Shown: positions 53,056-61,548 of the stretch, piece after piece
Position numbering within the stretch: the stretch's first letter is position 1
How the letters are laid out: the number at the start of each line of letters is the position of its first letter
From: Oscillospiraceae bacterium
GTDB taxonomy: Bacteria; Bacillota; Clostridia; Oscillospirales; Ruminococcaceae
Length of the DNA: 64,000 nt
NCBI GenBank assembly: GCA_017828975.1
Contig: JAGAJN010000003.1
Coordinates: 27,979 to 91,978, forward strand
Direction: 5' to 3'
The notes under the pieces: model-generated
Told to the model about the DNA's origin: nothing
Databases searched by the model: none
The model's input: only the letters and a program-made list of their open reading frames with translations
Made by a program: the position numbers and the translations under genes

Positions 53056-54129
53056 ATGAAAATAACTGCCGTAATAATGGCGGGCGGACGTGGTGAAAGA
53101 TTTTGGCCCAGAAGCCGTTCGGATTGTCCCAAGCAGTTCCTGTCACTTACGGGTGACGGTGAAACTATGATACAAAAGACTGTCGGAAGGCTGTCTGAGC
53201 TTGTGGAGGCAGAGGATATATTCGTTGTAACAAATGCAGCCTATGCTTCTCTTGTTGAGGAACAGCTTGATATGCTTCCGAAAGAGAATATCCTGTTTGA
53301 ACCTGCAGCAAGGAATACAGCACCCTGTATCGGACTGGCTGCGTCTGTTATCAAGAAAAAATACGGTGATGCGGTAATGATGGTATTGCCTTCAGATCAC
53401 CTTATAAAGTCAAATCGTATGTATATAGATACGCTGAAAACAGCGGTATCTGCAGCTGAAGCAGGGAAAAATCTGGTTACTATCGGAATTACTCCCACAT
53501 ATCCCGAAACAGGCTATGGATATATCCATTTTGGTTCTGCCGAAAGCGGCATGAACGGAGTATACAATGTCCTCAGATTTGTTGAAAAGCCTAATATCGA
53601 GCTTGCTAAGGAATATGTAAACTCCGGTGAATACCTTTGGAACAGCGGAATGTTCGTATGGAAGGTGTCCTCCATCGAAGAAAATATTAAGAAATATCTT
53701 CCCGATATGACAGAAGGTCTTGATAAGATATACGAAAGTGCAGGTACCGAAGCATTTGAAGATACCGTTGCAGCAGAATTTCCTAAGTTTCGTTCGGAGT
53801 CTATCGACTTTGGCGTTATGGAAAAGGCGAGTGGTGTATTGACTATCCCGGGTAACTTTGGCTGGGACGATGTTGGCAGCTGGTTGGCTCTTGAACGTGT
53901 AAATAAGACAAATGAATACGGCAATATGATACAGGGCGATGTTATCAGCATCAACACCAGAAATACCATTGTTTGTGGTTCAAATAAGCTAATTGCAACA
54001 GTTGGCATAGAGGATATTGTAATCGTTGATACCGATGACGCTCTTCTCATCTGCGCCAAGGACAGTACTCAGGATGTGAAGAAAGTCATCGAGAACCTGA
54101 AAATCTGCAACAGAAACGAGTTAGTTTGA
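53056..54129 (+). CDS. manC: Mannose-1-phosphate guanylyltransferase
   Basis: 357 residues, the single-domain form without the isomerase. It makes GDP-mannose from mannose-1-phosphate and GTP. Nucleotide motif MAGGRGERFWPRSR, then FEPAARNTAPCIGLA, VLPSDHLI, FVEKPN, WNSGMFVW and GNFGWDDVGSW. AAAGGGGATTG precedes the ATG. First gene of the glycan operon; its product feeds gmd and rmd. Confidence 0.96.
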   Translation: MKITAVIMAGGRGERFWPRSRSDCPKQFLSLTGDGETMIQKTVGRLSELVEAEDIFVVTNAAYASLVEEQLDMLPKENILFEPAARNTAPCIGLAASVIKKKYGDAVMMVLPSDHLIKSNRMYIDTLKTAVSAAEAGKNLVTIGITPTYPETGYGYIHFGSAESGMNGVYNVLRFVEKPNIELAKEYVNSGEYLWNSGMFVWKVSSIEENIKKYLPDMTEGLDKIYESAGTEAFEDTVAAEFPKFRSESIDFGVMEKASGVLTIPGNFGWDDVGSWLALERVNKTNEYGNMIQGDVISINTRNTIVCGSNKLIATVGIEDIVIVDTDDALLICAKDSTQDVKKVIENLKICNRNELV

Positions 54130-54130
54130 T

Positions 54131-55273
54131 TTGAAGATAGCTGTAAATATTCAGCCTATGCTGCATTCGGTAAAATCGGGTATAGGATTTTATCAGCAGG
54201 AGCTTATGAAAGCACTTTTTGATGCCGATGAAGAGGACAGCTTTCTGCTGCAGTATTTTGACCCGAGAAAAAAACAGGGCGACCCTTCCGTGAAGTTCGG
54301 TAAAAGCAATGTTTCCTCCGAACCCTGCAAATGGTTTAGTGCAACGCTTTACCAGCTGCTATGGACTTTCCTGCCCATTCCGTACAGACTGTTTTTCAGG
54401 AGCAGACCCGATGTTACAATGTTTTTTAATTACTACCTACCTCCTTTTTCAAGAGGCAAAAAGGTACTTGTGGTCTACGATACGGTAGTGAAGGATTATC
54501 CCGAAACCATGAATTTCAAAACAAGAATCATGCTGAAGCTCACTTTGAAGCGTTCAATAAAGCGTGCGGATAAGATAATCACTATTTCGGAGTTCAGTAA
54601 GCAGCAGATAATGAAGCACTTCAATGTCGCTGATGAGGATATTGTAATTATCCCTTGTGCGGCAGACAGTCAGAAATTCCGCCCTGTTCCCGATAGGGAG
54701 TCGGTACGGAGGGAGGTATGCCCTAAATATGGAATTAATGGTGAGTACTATCTCTATCTTGGAAATCTTGAGCCGAGGAAGAATATTGCCAGGCTGGTGG
54801 AGGCGTATGGCGAGGCTCTGAAAAGAAAGGCTGACCTTCCGTTGCTTGTCATTGCGGGCGGAAAGGGCTGGCTTTATGAAGAGATATTCAGCAGGGTCGA
54901 GGAGCTGAAGCTTTCCGACAGGGTCGTTTTCACGGGATATTTTGATGATGAGGACGTTCCTTTGCTGATGAACGGAGCAAGAGCATTCTGTTTTCCATCA
55001 TTGTATGAGGGATTTGGTATGCCGCCTCTTGAAGCTATGTCCTGTGGTGTGCCTGTTATCGTTTCAGATAGGACATCTCTTCCTGAGGTAACAGGGGACT
55101 GCGGAATAGCTGTTGATCCAGAAAATGTTCGGGAAATATCCGATGCTCTTATCCAAATGACTGATGACGGATATACTGCAGCCGAAGGCATAAACTGTAT
55201 TGAACGGGCAAAGCTATTTTCATGGAAAAAAAGCGCCGATACCCTGCAAAATCTTTTAGAGGAACTTGTATGA
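54131..55273 (+). CDS. GT4-family glycosyltransferase
   Basis: 380 residues, TTG start one base after the manC stop. GT-B fold with the GT4 C-terminal signature: LYLGNLEPRKNIARLVEAYG, GGKGWLYEEIF, FTGYFDDEDVPLLMNGA and the EX7E motif PSLYEGFGMPPLEAMSCGVP. Likely a GDP-mannose or GDP-rhamnose-using mannosyl/rhamnosyltransferase on the cytoplasmic face, though the donor is inferred from context. It overlaps the next gene by 4 bases (ATGA). Confidence 0.93.
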   Translation: MKIAVNIQPMLHSVKSGIGFYQQELMKALFDADEEDSFLLQYFDPRKKQGDPSVKFGKSNVSSEPCKWFSATLYQLLWTFLPIPYRLFFRSRPDVTMFFNYYLPPFSRGKKVLVVYDTVVKDYPETMNFKTRIMLKLTLKRSIKRADKIITISEFSKQQIMKHFNVADEDIVIIPCAADSQKFRPVPDRESVRREVCPKYGINGEYYLYLGNLEPRKNIARLVEAYGEALKRKADLPLLVIAGGKGWLYEEIFSRVEELKLSDRVVFTGYFDDEDVPLLMNGARAFCFPSLYEGFGMPPLEAMSCGVPVIVSDRTSLPEVTGDCGIAVDPENVREISDALIQMTDDGYTAAEGINCIERAKLFSWKKSADTLQNLLEELV

Positions 55274-56388
55274 AAAAGCTGAGAATTTTACAAGTTAATA
55301 AGCTCTATCACCCATGGATAGGCGGAATAGAATCGGTGGCAAAGACCACCGCCGAAAATCTTAATGACGATACGGATATGACTGTACTTGTCTGTCAGCC
55401 TAAGGGCAAAGGTGTCAGGGAACAGGTAAACGGCGTAAATGTCGTTCGGGCAGGCAGTTTGGGAATAAAATTTTCCATGCCCATATCCTTTTCCTTTCCC
55501 TTTCTTGTGAGAAAATATTCGAAAAATACAGATGTGATTATACTTCATGAGCCTTTTCCACTGGGAGATATGGCGGTGCTGATTTCGGGATTCCGAGGTA
55601 AGGTGATCTTGTGGTGGCACAGCGACATTATCAAGCAGAAAAATCTTGTAAAGCTTATAAATCCCATAATTAGTAAAATCCTTAAAAGAGCCGATGCAAT
55701 ATTCACCACCTCCGAGGGTTATATTGAAGGTTCTGCTTATATAAGAGAATATAAGGAGAAATGCAGGATCGTGCCGTATGGTATTGATATTGACAGCTAT
55801 CCGGTGACTCCATCACAGCCCATACTGACCGACCGTTTGACCGACAAGGGCAGAAAAAAGCTGTTATTTGTGGGCAGGCTGGTTTATTATAAGGGCGTGG
55901 GAGTTCTTCTGGACGCATTTAAAAGGGTCAGCGGTGCGGAGCTGTTCATTGTGGGCAAAGGTGCCGACGAGGAAGCCCTCAGGGCGCATGCAGAGCAGTT
56001 GGGCGACAGAGTGCATTTCATTCCGCCGCTTTCGGACGAGGAGCTTAAAAATGCCTTTGCCGACTGCGATATTTTTGTACTTCCCAGCATAGAGAAAAGC
56101 GAGGCGTTCGGCATTGTTCAGCTGGAAGCAATGATCTGCGGGAAGCCCGTTATCAATACCGATCTGAAAACCAGCGTCCCCCTTGTGAGCATTGACGGAG
56201 AAACGGGTCTTACCGTAAAGGCGGGTGATTCCGAAGAGATGGCTTCGGCGATAAACAGGCTGATAGAAGACAACAGCCTGCGTGAACGATTCGGCAAAAA
56301 TGCAAAAAGAAGAGTTCTTGAGCATTTTGATATAAAGATTATGACAGAAAACATCAAGAATCAATGTAAAAAAATAATGGAGGAATAA
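55270..56388 (+). CDS. GT4-family glycosyltransferase
   Basis: 372 residues from ATG 55270. N-terminal half starts LRILQVNKLYHPWIGGIESV (typical GT4 acceptor side); C-terminal half has LLFVGRLVYYKGVGVLLDAF, PPLSDEELKNAFADCDIFVL and PSIEKSEAFGIVQLEAMICG. Related to WbaZ/WbdA-type mannosyl- or rhamnosyltransferases of O-antigen loci. Five bases from gmd. Confidence 0.93.
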   Translation: MKKLRILQVNKLYHPWIGGIESVAKTTAENLNDDTDMTVLVCQPKGKGVREQVNGVNVVRAGSLGIKFSMPISFSFPFLVRKYSKNTDVIILHEPFPLGDMAVLISGFRGKVILWWHSDIIKQKNLVKLINPIISKILKRADAIFTTSEGYIEGSAYIREYKEKCRIVPYGIDIDSYPVTPSQPILTDRLTDKGRKKLLFVGRLVYYKGVGVLLDAFKRVSGAELFIVGKGADEEALRAHAEQLGDRVHFIPPLSDEELKNAFADCDIFVLPSIEKSEAFGIVQLEAMICGKPVINTDLKTSVPLVSIDGETGLTVKAGDSEEMASAINRLIEDNSLRERFGKNAKRRVLEHFDIKIMTENIKNQCKKIMEE

Positions 56389-56393
56389 AGATT

Positions 56394-57443
56394 ATGAAAA
56401 GAGCACTTATTACCGGCGTAACAGGACAGGACGGTTCCTATCTTGCAGAGCTTCTGCTTGAAAAGGGCTATGAGGTTTACGGTCTAGTAAGAAGAAAGTC
56501 CCGTCTTGATTTCGGAAATCTTGAGGGCACAGCGGCAAAGGAAAAGATAAACTTCATTTTTGGCGATATTACCGATATGGCTGCTATGATAAACGCTATC
56601 AAGGAGTCCCAGCCCGATGAGGTATATAACCTTGCGGCGCAGTCTTTCGTTGCGCAGTCCTTTAAGGAGCCTGTTGCCAGCGCAAACATCACAGGTGTTG
56701 CAGCTGCAAATATCCTTGAAGCTATCAGAACGGTTAAGCCTGACGCAAAGTATTATCAGGCATCCACATCGGAAATGTTCGGCGGCTGCATCGAGGATCA
56801 GGGAGAGAATTTTGACGGCTATACCGAAAAGTCCTTCTTTCATCCCAGAAGCCCCTACGGCGTTGCAAAGCTGTATGCTCACTGGATAACAAGAAACTAC
56901 CGTGAGGGATACAATATGTTCGCTTGCTCGGGTATTCTCTTTAACCACGAGAGCGAGAGAAGGGGACACGAGTTCGTAACAAGAAAGATAACCGACGCAG
57001 CAGCAAGGATAAAGCTGGGCGTTCAGGATCATCTAGAGCTTGGCAATATGGACGCAAAGCGTGACTGGGGACATTCCAGAGATTATGTAAACGCAATGTG
57101 GCTTATGCTCCAGCAGGACAAGCCCGATGATTTTGTTATTGCTTCTCATGAAACTCATACAGTAAGAGAGTTTGTTGAGCTTTCCTTCAAGGCTCTGGGC
57201 ATTGACGTAAAGTGGAGCGGTGAGGGAGTTGACGAGGTAGGAACAGATGCTGCGACCGGCAAGGTCATTGTTAAGATAAATCCCAAATTCTATCGTCCTG
57301 CAGAGGTTGATCTGCTTCTCGGAAATCCCGAAAAGGCTGAAAGGGTGCTTGGCTGGAAGAGAGAGGTTTCTTTCCCTATGTTGGTTGAATGTATGGTTAA
57401 GAATGACCTTGAGCTTGTAAAAAAAGAGATTGCAAATTCCTGA
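56394..57443 (+). CDS. gmd: GDP-mannose 4,6-dehydratase
   Basis: 349 residues. Converts GDP-mannose to GDP-4-keto-6-deoxymannose with bound NADP. GVTGQDGSYLAELLLEKGYE (nucleotide loop), QASTSEMFGG (Ser/Thr-Glu pair), RSPYGVAKLYAHWITRNYRE (Tyr-X3-Lys), NHESERRGHEFVTRKI and RDWGHSRDYV are family-specific. ATGGAGGAATAAAG precedes the ATG. Confidence 0.98.
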   Translation: MKRALITGVTGQDGSYLAELLLEKGYEVYGLVRRKSRLDFGNLEGTAAKEKINFIFGDITDMAAMINAIKESQPDEVYNLAAQSFVAQSFKEPVASANITGVAAANILEAIRTVKPDAKYYQASTSEMFGGCIEDQGENFDGYTEKSFFHPRSPYGVAKLYAHWITRNYREGYNMFACSGILFNHESERRGHEFVTRKITDAAARIKLGVQDHLELGNMDAKRDWGHSRDYVNAMWLMLQQDKPDDFVIASHETHTVREFVELSFKALGIDVKWSGEGVDEVGTDAATGKVIVKINPKFYRPAEVDLLLGNPEKAERVLGWKREVSFPMLVECMVKNDLELVKKEIANS

Positions 57444-57461
57444 TAAGCAGGGAATGATAAT

Positions 57462-58412
57462 ATGAAAGCATTAGTTATCGGTGCAGGCGGCTTTGTAGGC
57501 GGATACCTTATCAGCGAGCTTTCGGGAAGGGGCTGGGAGGTATGTGCTACCAAGCTTCCTCATGAAAAAATAAATATTTTTAGCGGAAATGCCGTTTCAT
57601 ACGGCACTTCCGACCTTGATATACTTGATGAAAATGCCGTTGCGGAACTGCTCGGCAGCTTCAAGCCCGACTGCATTTTCCATCTTGCAGCACAAAGCTC
57701 GGTGGCACTTTCCTGGAAAAAGCCCGCACTTACAGCAGACATAAACATCAAGGGCTGCATAAATCTTCTTGAAGCGGTAAGAAGTGCGGGAATATCCCCG
57801 AGAATACTTTTTATCGGTTCAAGCGAGGAGTACGGCTATGCCGCAAACCGTCCCGAGCCTGTGGACGAGAATGTAAGACCCGAGCCCGCAAACATATATG
57901 CAATAACAAAGCTTACACAGAATATGATAGGTGAGCTTTACTGCAAGGCTTACGGTATGGACATTATATCCGTAAGAGCCTTCAATCATATAGGTCCCGG
58001 GCAGCTGCCGCAGTTTGTTGTGGCGGATTTTTGCAGACAGGCTGCCGAAATAAAGGCGGGGACGCGTGAGCCTGTTATTCATGTGGGCAACCTTTCAGCA
58101 AAAAGAGATTTTACCGATGTAAGGGATATTGTCAGGGCATACGCCGAGCTTTCCGAAAAGGGCAGAGGCGGCGAGACCTACAATGTGGGCAGCGGACATG
58201 CTGTTTCCATACAGTCCGTGCTTGATAAGATAATCGAGTTGTCGGGTGTTGAGATAAAGGTTGATGTCGACAAGACAAGATTTCGTCCTGTGGACGTGCC
58301 ATTTATTGAGGCTGATGTTACCAAGCTGAAAATAGACACGGGCTGGGAAAGGAATATCTCACTTGAAAAGTCTGTGCGGGATATTCTTGCTTATTTTCAA
58401 GGCAAAGTATAA
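57462..58412 (+). CDS. rmd: GDP-6-deoxy-D-mannose reductase (Rmd)
   Basis: 316 residues. Reduces GDP-4-keto-6-deoxymannose to GDP-D-rhamnose. VIGAGGFVGGYLISEL, SSEEYGYAA, EPANIYAITKLTQNMIGELY and FNHIGPGQLPQFVVADFCRQ resemble Rmd more than the epimerising fucose synthase Fcl, which implies D-rhamnose rather than L-fucose. The distinction is from memory of family motifs. It lies 18 bases after gmd. Confidence 0.88.
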   Translation: MKALVIGAGGFVGGYLISELSGRGWEVCATKLPHEKINIFSGNAVSYGTSDLDILDENAVAELLGSFKPDCIFHLAAQSSVALSWKKPALTADINIKGCINLLEAVRSAGISPRILFIGSSEEYGYAANRPEPVDENVRPEPANIYAITKLTQNMIGELYCKAYGMDIISVRAFNHIGPGQLPQFVVADFCRQAAEIKAGTREPVIHVGNLSAKRDFTDVRDIVRAYAELSEKGRGGETYNVGSGHAVSIQSVLDKIIELSGVEIKVDVDKTRFRPVDVPFIEADVTKLKIDTGWERNISLEKSVRDILAYFQGKV

Positions 58413-58435
58413 TTTCTGTTTTCGAGGTTGCATCT

Positions 58436-58942
58436 ATGGATAATAATATTTATTCCGCTCTTTATGATATTACTCAGGAAAATATAAGGGAAGCGGGAGG
58501 AGAATTCTCTGTTTCAAAGGAAGCGTTTGCAGAGTTGAGTACGATACATCCACAGGCTGCAAATATTTTTCATATTTCAAGAACAAACAGCAATAAGCTT
58601 TTTTTGGAAAAGGCATATATACATTTGCTGAAGCGTTTTGCGGATGAAAGTGCTTACAGAAACTGGGAGGGAAGATTTTCACTGTTCCCTTGTCAATTTC
58701 AGCGGCTTTTGACAATGACTCTGATTACATCAGATGAATTTAGCAATAAAAACGTTAAGGTATACGATAATTTTTATTCGATCCATAATCAGTACGGCGG
58801 GGATCCGTCGAATTCAAAAAAGGCTGTTGAAGTAAAGAAATCGGAAATAAAACTGCATATCAATAATCGGCTGAGAAAAATATATAACAGACTTCCGGAA
58901 GCAGTAAAAAAAGTGCTTAGAAAAATTTTGAAACGGAGGTGA
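58436..58942 (+). CDS. Small protein with a DUF4214-like unit
   Basis: 168 residues. A region at about 55-105 (KLFLEKAYIHLLKRFADESA, YRNWEGRFSL, ITSDEF) follows the DUF4214 pattern (F-L-Y-LLxR-aD-GxxxW ... SxEF). The C-terminal tail is very basic (RKIYNRLPEAVKKVLRKILK). No signal peptide, so it is probably cytoplasmic or peripheral at the membrane with the glycosyltransferases. It ends 5 bases before the next gene's start. Confidence 0.75.
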   Translation: MDNNIYSALYDITQENIREAGGEFSVSKEAFAELSTIHPQAANIFHISRTNSNKLFLEKAYIHLLKRFADESAYRNWEGRFSLFPCQFQRLLTMTLITSDEFSNKNVKVYDNFYSIHNQYGGDPSNSKKAVEVKKSEIKLHINNRLRKIYNRLPEAVKKVLRKILKRR

Positions 58943-58947
58943 ATTTT

Positions 58948-61377
58948 ATGGATACTAAAGTGATGATCTATTCCGACATTACCAATCTGATGAAGGTGGA
59001 TTTTCTTACGGGAATACAGCGTGTTGTCAGGGAGATAGTCATAAGACTGATAAAATACGATAGTCTGAAGCTTAATTTGCTTATGTATGATGAAGCCGAA
59101 AATGCTTATTATCTGCTTGACAATAATAAGTTTCTGACGTATTTTTTCAATCATAAAGGAGAAAAGAAGGATGTCATCACAGATAAGGTCATAAATTTCA
59201 CCGATATTTCTTCGGGTGCTGTATTTTTTGATATAGATTCCGTATGGAACAGCAGGCTCAAAAGAAGCTGGCTTTTTCCGTTGCTGAAACAGAAGGGAGT
59301 TAAGATAGTAACACAGCTGTACGATCTTATCCCCATAACACACCCACAGTTTGCACACGAAAACACTTGTATGAACTTTATGATTTATGTGGGTGCAAAT
59401 ATCGAATATGCCGATTTGATAATAGTTTCGGCAAAGGCTACTGCCGATGCTTTGGACGAGCTTTGCGACAAACTTGGCAAAGAAAGAAAAAAATGTGTTG
59501 TTGTTCCTCTCGGTGCGGATTTTTCCGCTAAGAATTCCGATGAAGAAGTGCCTGAGGATATAATCAAAATTGCTTCGGGCAGATATATCCTTATGGTAGG
59601 AACTATCGAACCTCGAAAAAATCACAGTCTTGTAATAGATGCTCTTGATAGTGGACTTGCAGAGCTTGGCATAAATGTGGTTTTTGCAGGAAGAATAGGC
59701 TGGAATGTGGAGGAGCTTGAAAAAAGGATCAGAGAGCATCCGCTTCTTGGTAAAAACCTGTTTTTCTTGGAAAAACCTAATGATGCTGTGGTGGATCTTC
59801 TTTATAAAAATGCGCTGGCAGTTGCATTTCCCACATTTAACGAGGGTTTTGGACTGCCTATGATAGAGGCATTCTGCCGCCGTACTCCAGTTATTGCTTC
59901 GGATATTGGCGTGTTGAGAGAAGTCGGCGGAGAATTTGCCGATTATTTCGACCCTTATGACAAGGAATCTTTTATCAGAGCTGTCAAAGTGCTGGCAGAT
60001 GATGAAAATACTTATTTACAGAAAAAAGCACTGCTTGAAAAATTCGTTCCTTTTACTTGGGACGATTCTGCGAAAATGTTCTTGTCTGCTGTCTGCTCCG
60101 TCAATGAAAATTTGGTACAGGTGCCCGAGGACACAAGGGTGAAGCAGATGGTCGTGCTTACTGCAAGGAATGATGATATTCTGGCGACACTGCCTTATCT
60201 TGAAAAATATATGCCGTTTATCACGGAGATGGTCATCTGCTGTCCCGACAGGAATGTGGACGAATTGAAGGCTGCATATAAGGGCAGATTTGAACTGAAA
60301 TTTCTGACAGACAGCGAAGTTCTGGACGGGGCAGAGCTTCCCGAGGATCATCAAACCAGAAATTTCTTTTTGAGATGCCTTATTCTTAGAAAAGAAATCA
60401 TTGATGATGTTTTTATAATGACAGACGATGATTATCGTCCTCTCAGGGAAATACAGATAAAGGATTTTATTGACAGCAATAGATATAAGGCATATTACTG
60501 CTATGATTTAAAGAAATGGGACGGTACCTACGGAAATCCTACTTCATTTGACATAGGAATGAGCAAAACCTGTCAATTTTTATCAGAACATGGCTATCCC
60601 ACCATGATGTATGCTTCTCATCAGCCGCAGATAATAGATAAGAAGATATTTAATGAGATGACAGAAAAGTATCCTCACGTCATTACATCCGGTACTGATG
60701 AGTGGAGCACTTATTTTAACTATGGTGTGGGCACTTATCCCGATAAATTTGACGTTGTGCCGTATATATCGATGTGCTGGCCCGGTGCAAAGACAGATTG
60801 GGATCTGTATGTAGTACCTTCTGAGTTCGTTTTTGAAAATCATTATAGTGTTCTTTATGAGAATGGACAGGTTTTTGAAGGACTTTCGGATCGGTTTGAG
60901 GATATTTCTGAAGAACTTATTAGTGAAAAGATTAAAAGGTACAGGTCTGAACTTGAAATACAGTTTGATGTACGTAGAGTGTATGATGATTATTGTTCTG
61001 AGTACCTTGCATCAAAAAATGAAATGCCGTCATTTACAATTGTATGTACACATGATGAAAACCAATTCCTTATTAGTACTCCCGAATATATAAAGTTGAG
61101 AGCCGGCAGCTTTACACGAGTGCATATTACGTTTGATAAGGATATAAAGGATTGGATTGGTTCGGAATGTGTCAAGCTAAATTATTGGTTTACAACAAAT
61201 CAAAACGAAATATTGATACCGCTTCATATTCTGAACATTGATATGGAAGAACCAGAATTTATGCTTCCCATGAGAGCGCCGAATGATTGCTTTGAATCAT
61301 GTCAGTTTCATTTTCGTGTAATTCTGGAGGATAAGAATTTTGAGAGGACTATTCATATGAAAGTAGTTACAATTTGA
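58948..61377 (+). CDS. Multidomain glycosyltransferase (GT4 + second GT-like + C-terminal domain)
   Basis: 809 residues; GGAGGTG before ATG 58948. Domain 1 (about 1-390) is GT4: GTIEPRKNHSLVIDAL near 221 and PTFNEGFGLPMIEAFCRRTP with Glu about 299. Domain 2 (about 400-655) starts MVVLTARNDDILATLPYLEK and has the acidic triad MTDDDYRPLREI (about 491), like a GT-A or capsule sugar-phosphate-transferase-type unit. Domain 3 (about 680-809) is strand-rich with Trp/His/Phe. No membrane helix. It probably adds two different residues in one assembly step, but that is inferred. Confidence 0.85.
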   Translation: MDTKVMIYSDITNLMKVDFLTGIQRVVREIVIRLIKYDSLKLNLLMYDEAENAYYLLDNNKFLTYFFNHKGEKKDVITDKVINFTDISSGAVFFDIDSVWNSRLKRSWLFPLLKQKGVKIVTQLYDLIPITHPQFAHENTCMNFMIYVGANIEYADLIIVSAKATADALDELCDKLGKERKKCVVVPLGADFSAKNSDEEVPEDIIKIASGRYILMVGTIEPRKNHSLVIDALDSGLAELGINVVFAGRIGWNVEELEKRIREHPLLGKNLFFLEKPNDAVVDLLYKNALAVAFPTFNEGFGLPMIEAFCRRTPVIASDIGVLREVGGEFADYFDPYDKESFIRAVKVLADDENTYLQKKALLEKFVPFTWDDSAKMFLSAVCSVNENLVQVPEDTRVKQMVVLTARNDDILATLPYLEKYMPFITEMVICCPDRNVDELKAAYKGRFELKFLTDSEVLDGAELPEDHQTRNFFLRCLILRKEIIDDVFIMTDDDYRPLREIQIKDFIDSNRYKAYYCYDLKKWDGTYGNPTSFDIGMSKTCQFLSEHGYPTMMYASHQPQIIDKKIFNEMTEKYPHVITSGTDEWSTYFNYGVGTYPDKFDVVPYISMCWPGAKTDWDLYVVPSEFVFENHYSVLYENGQVFEGLSDRFEDISEELISEKIKRYRSELEIQFDVRRVYDDYCSEYLASKNEMPSFTIVCTHDENQFLISTPEYIKLRAGSFTRVHITFDKDIKDWIGSECVKLNYWFTTNQNEILIPLHILNIDMEEPEFMLPMRAPNDCFESCQFHFRVILEDKNFERTIHMKVVTI

Positions 61378-61548
61378 TTTCTCTGAAAATAAGATAGTTG
61401 TTTAGAAAGTACCGAAGAATAGATGATGTGATTATTATCGGTATAGCTCATAAATAGGGTTCTTAACAAATAATGTTCAATGTAAATTTTCAGTTTATGC
61501 TAATATCCGAATTTAAGTTCGGAAAAATTAAATAATGGAGATGGATTT

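Noticed and set aside
53056-58412. GDP-L-fucose pathway
   Set aside because: The second reductase resembles Rmd rather than the fucose synthase Fcl, so D-rhamnose is the better call.
58789-59739. Open frame on the minus strand (316 codons)
   Set aside because: Spans two plus-strand genes of the glycan operon, low-complexity and Ile/Phe/Tyr-rich; no start site.
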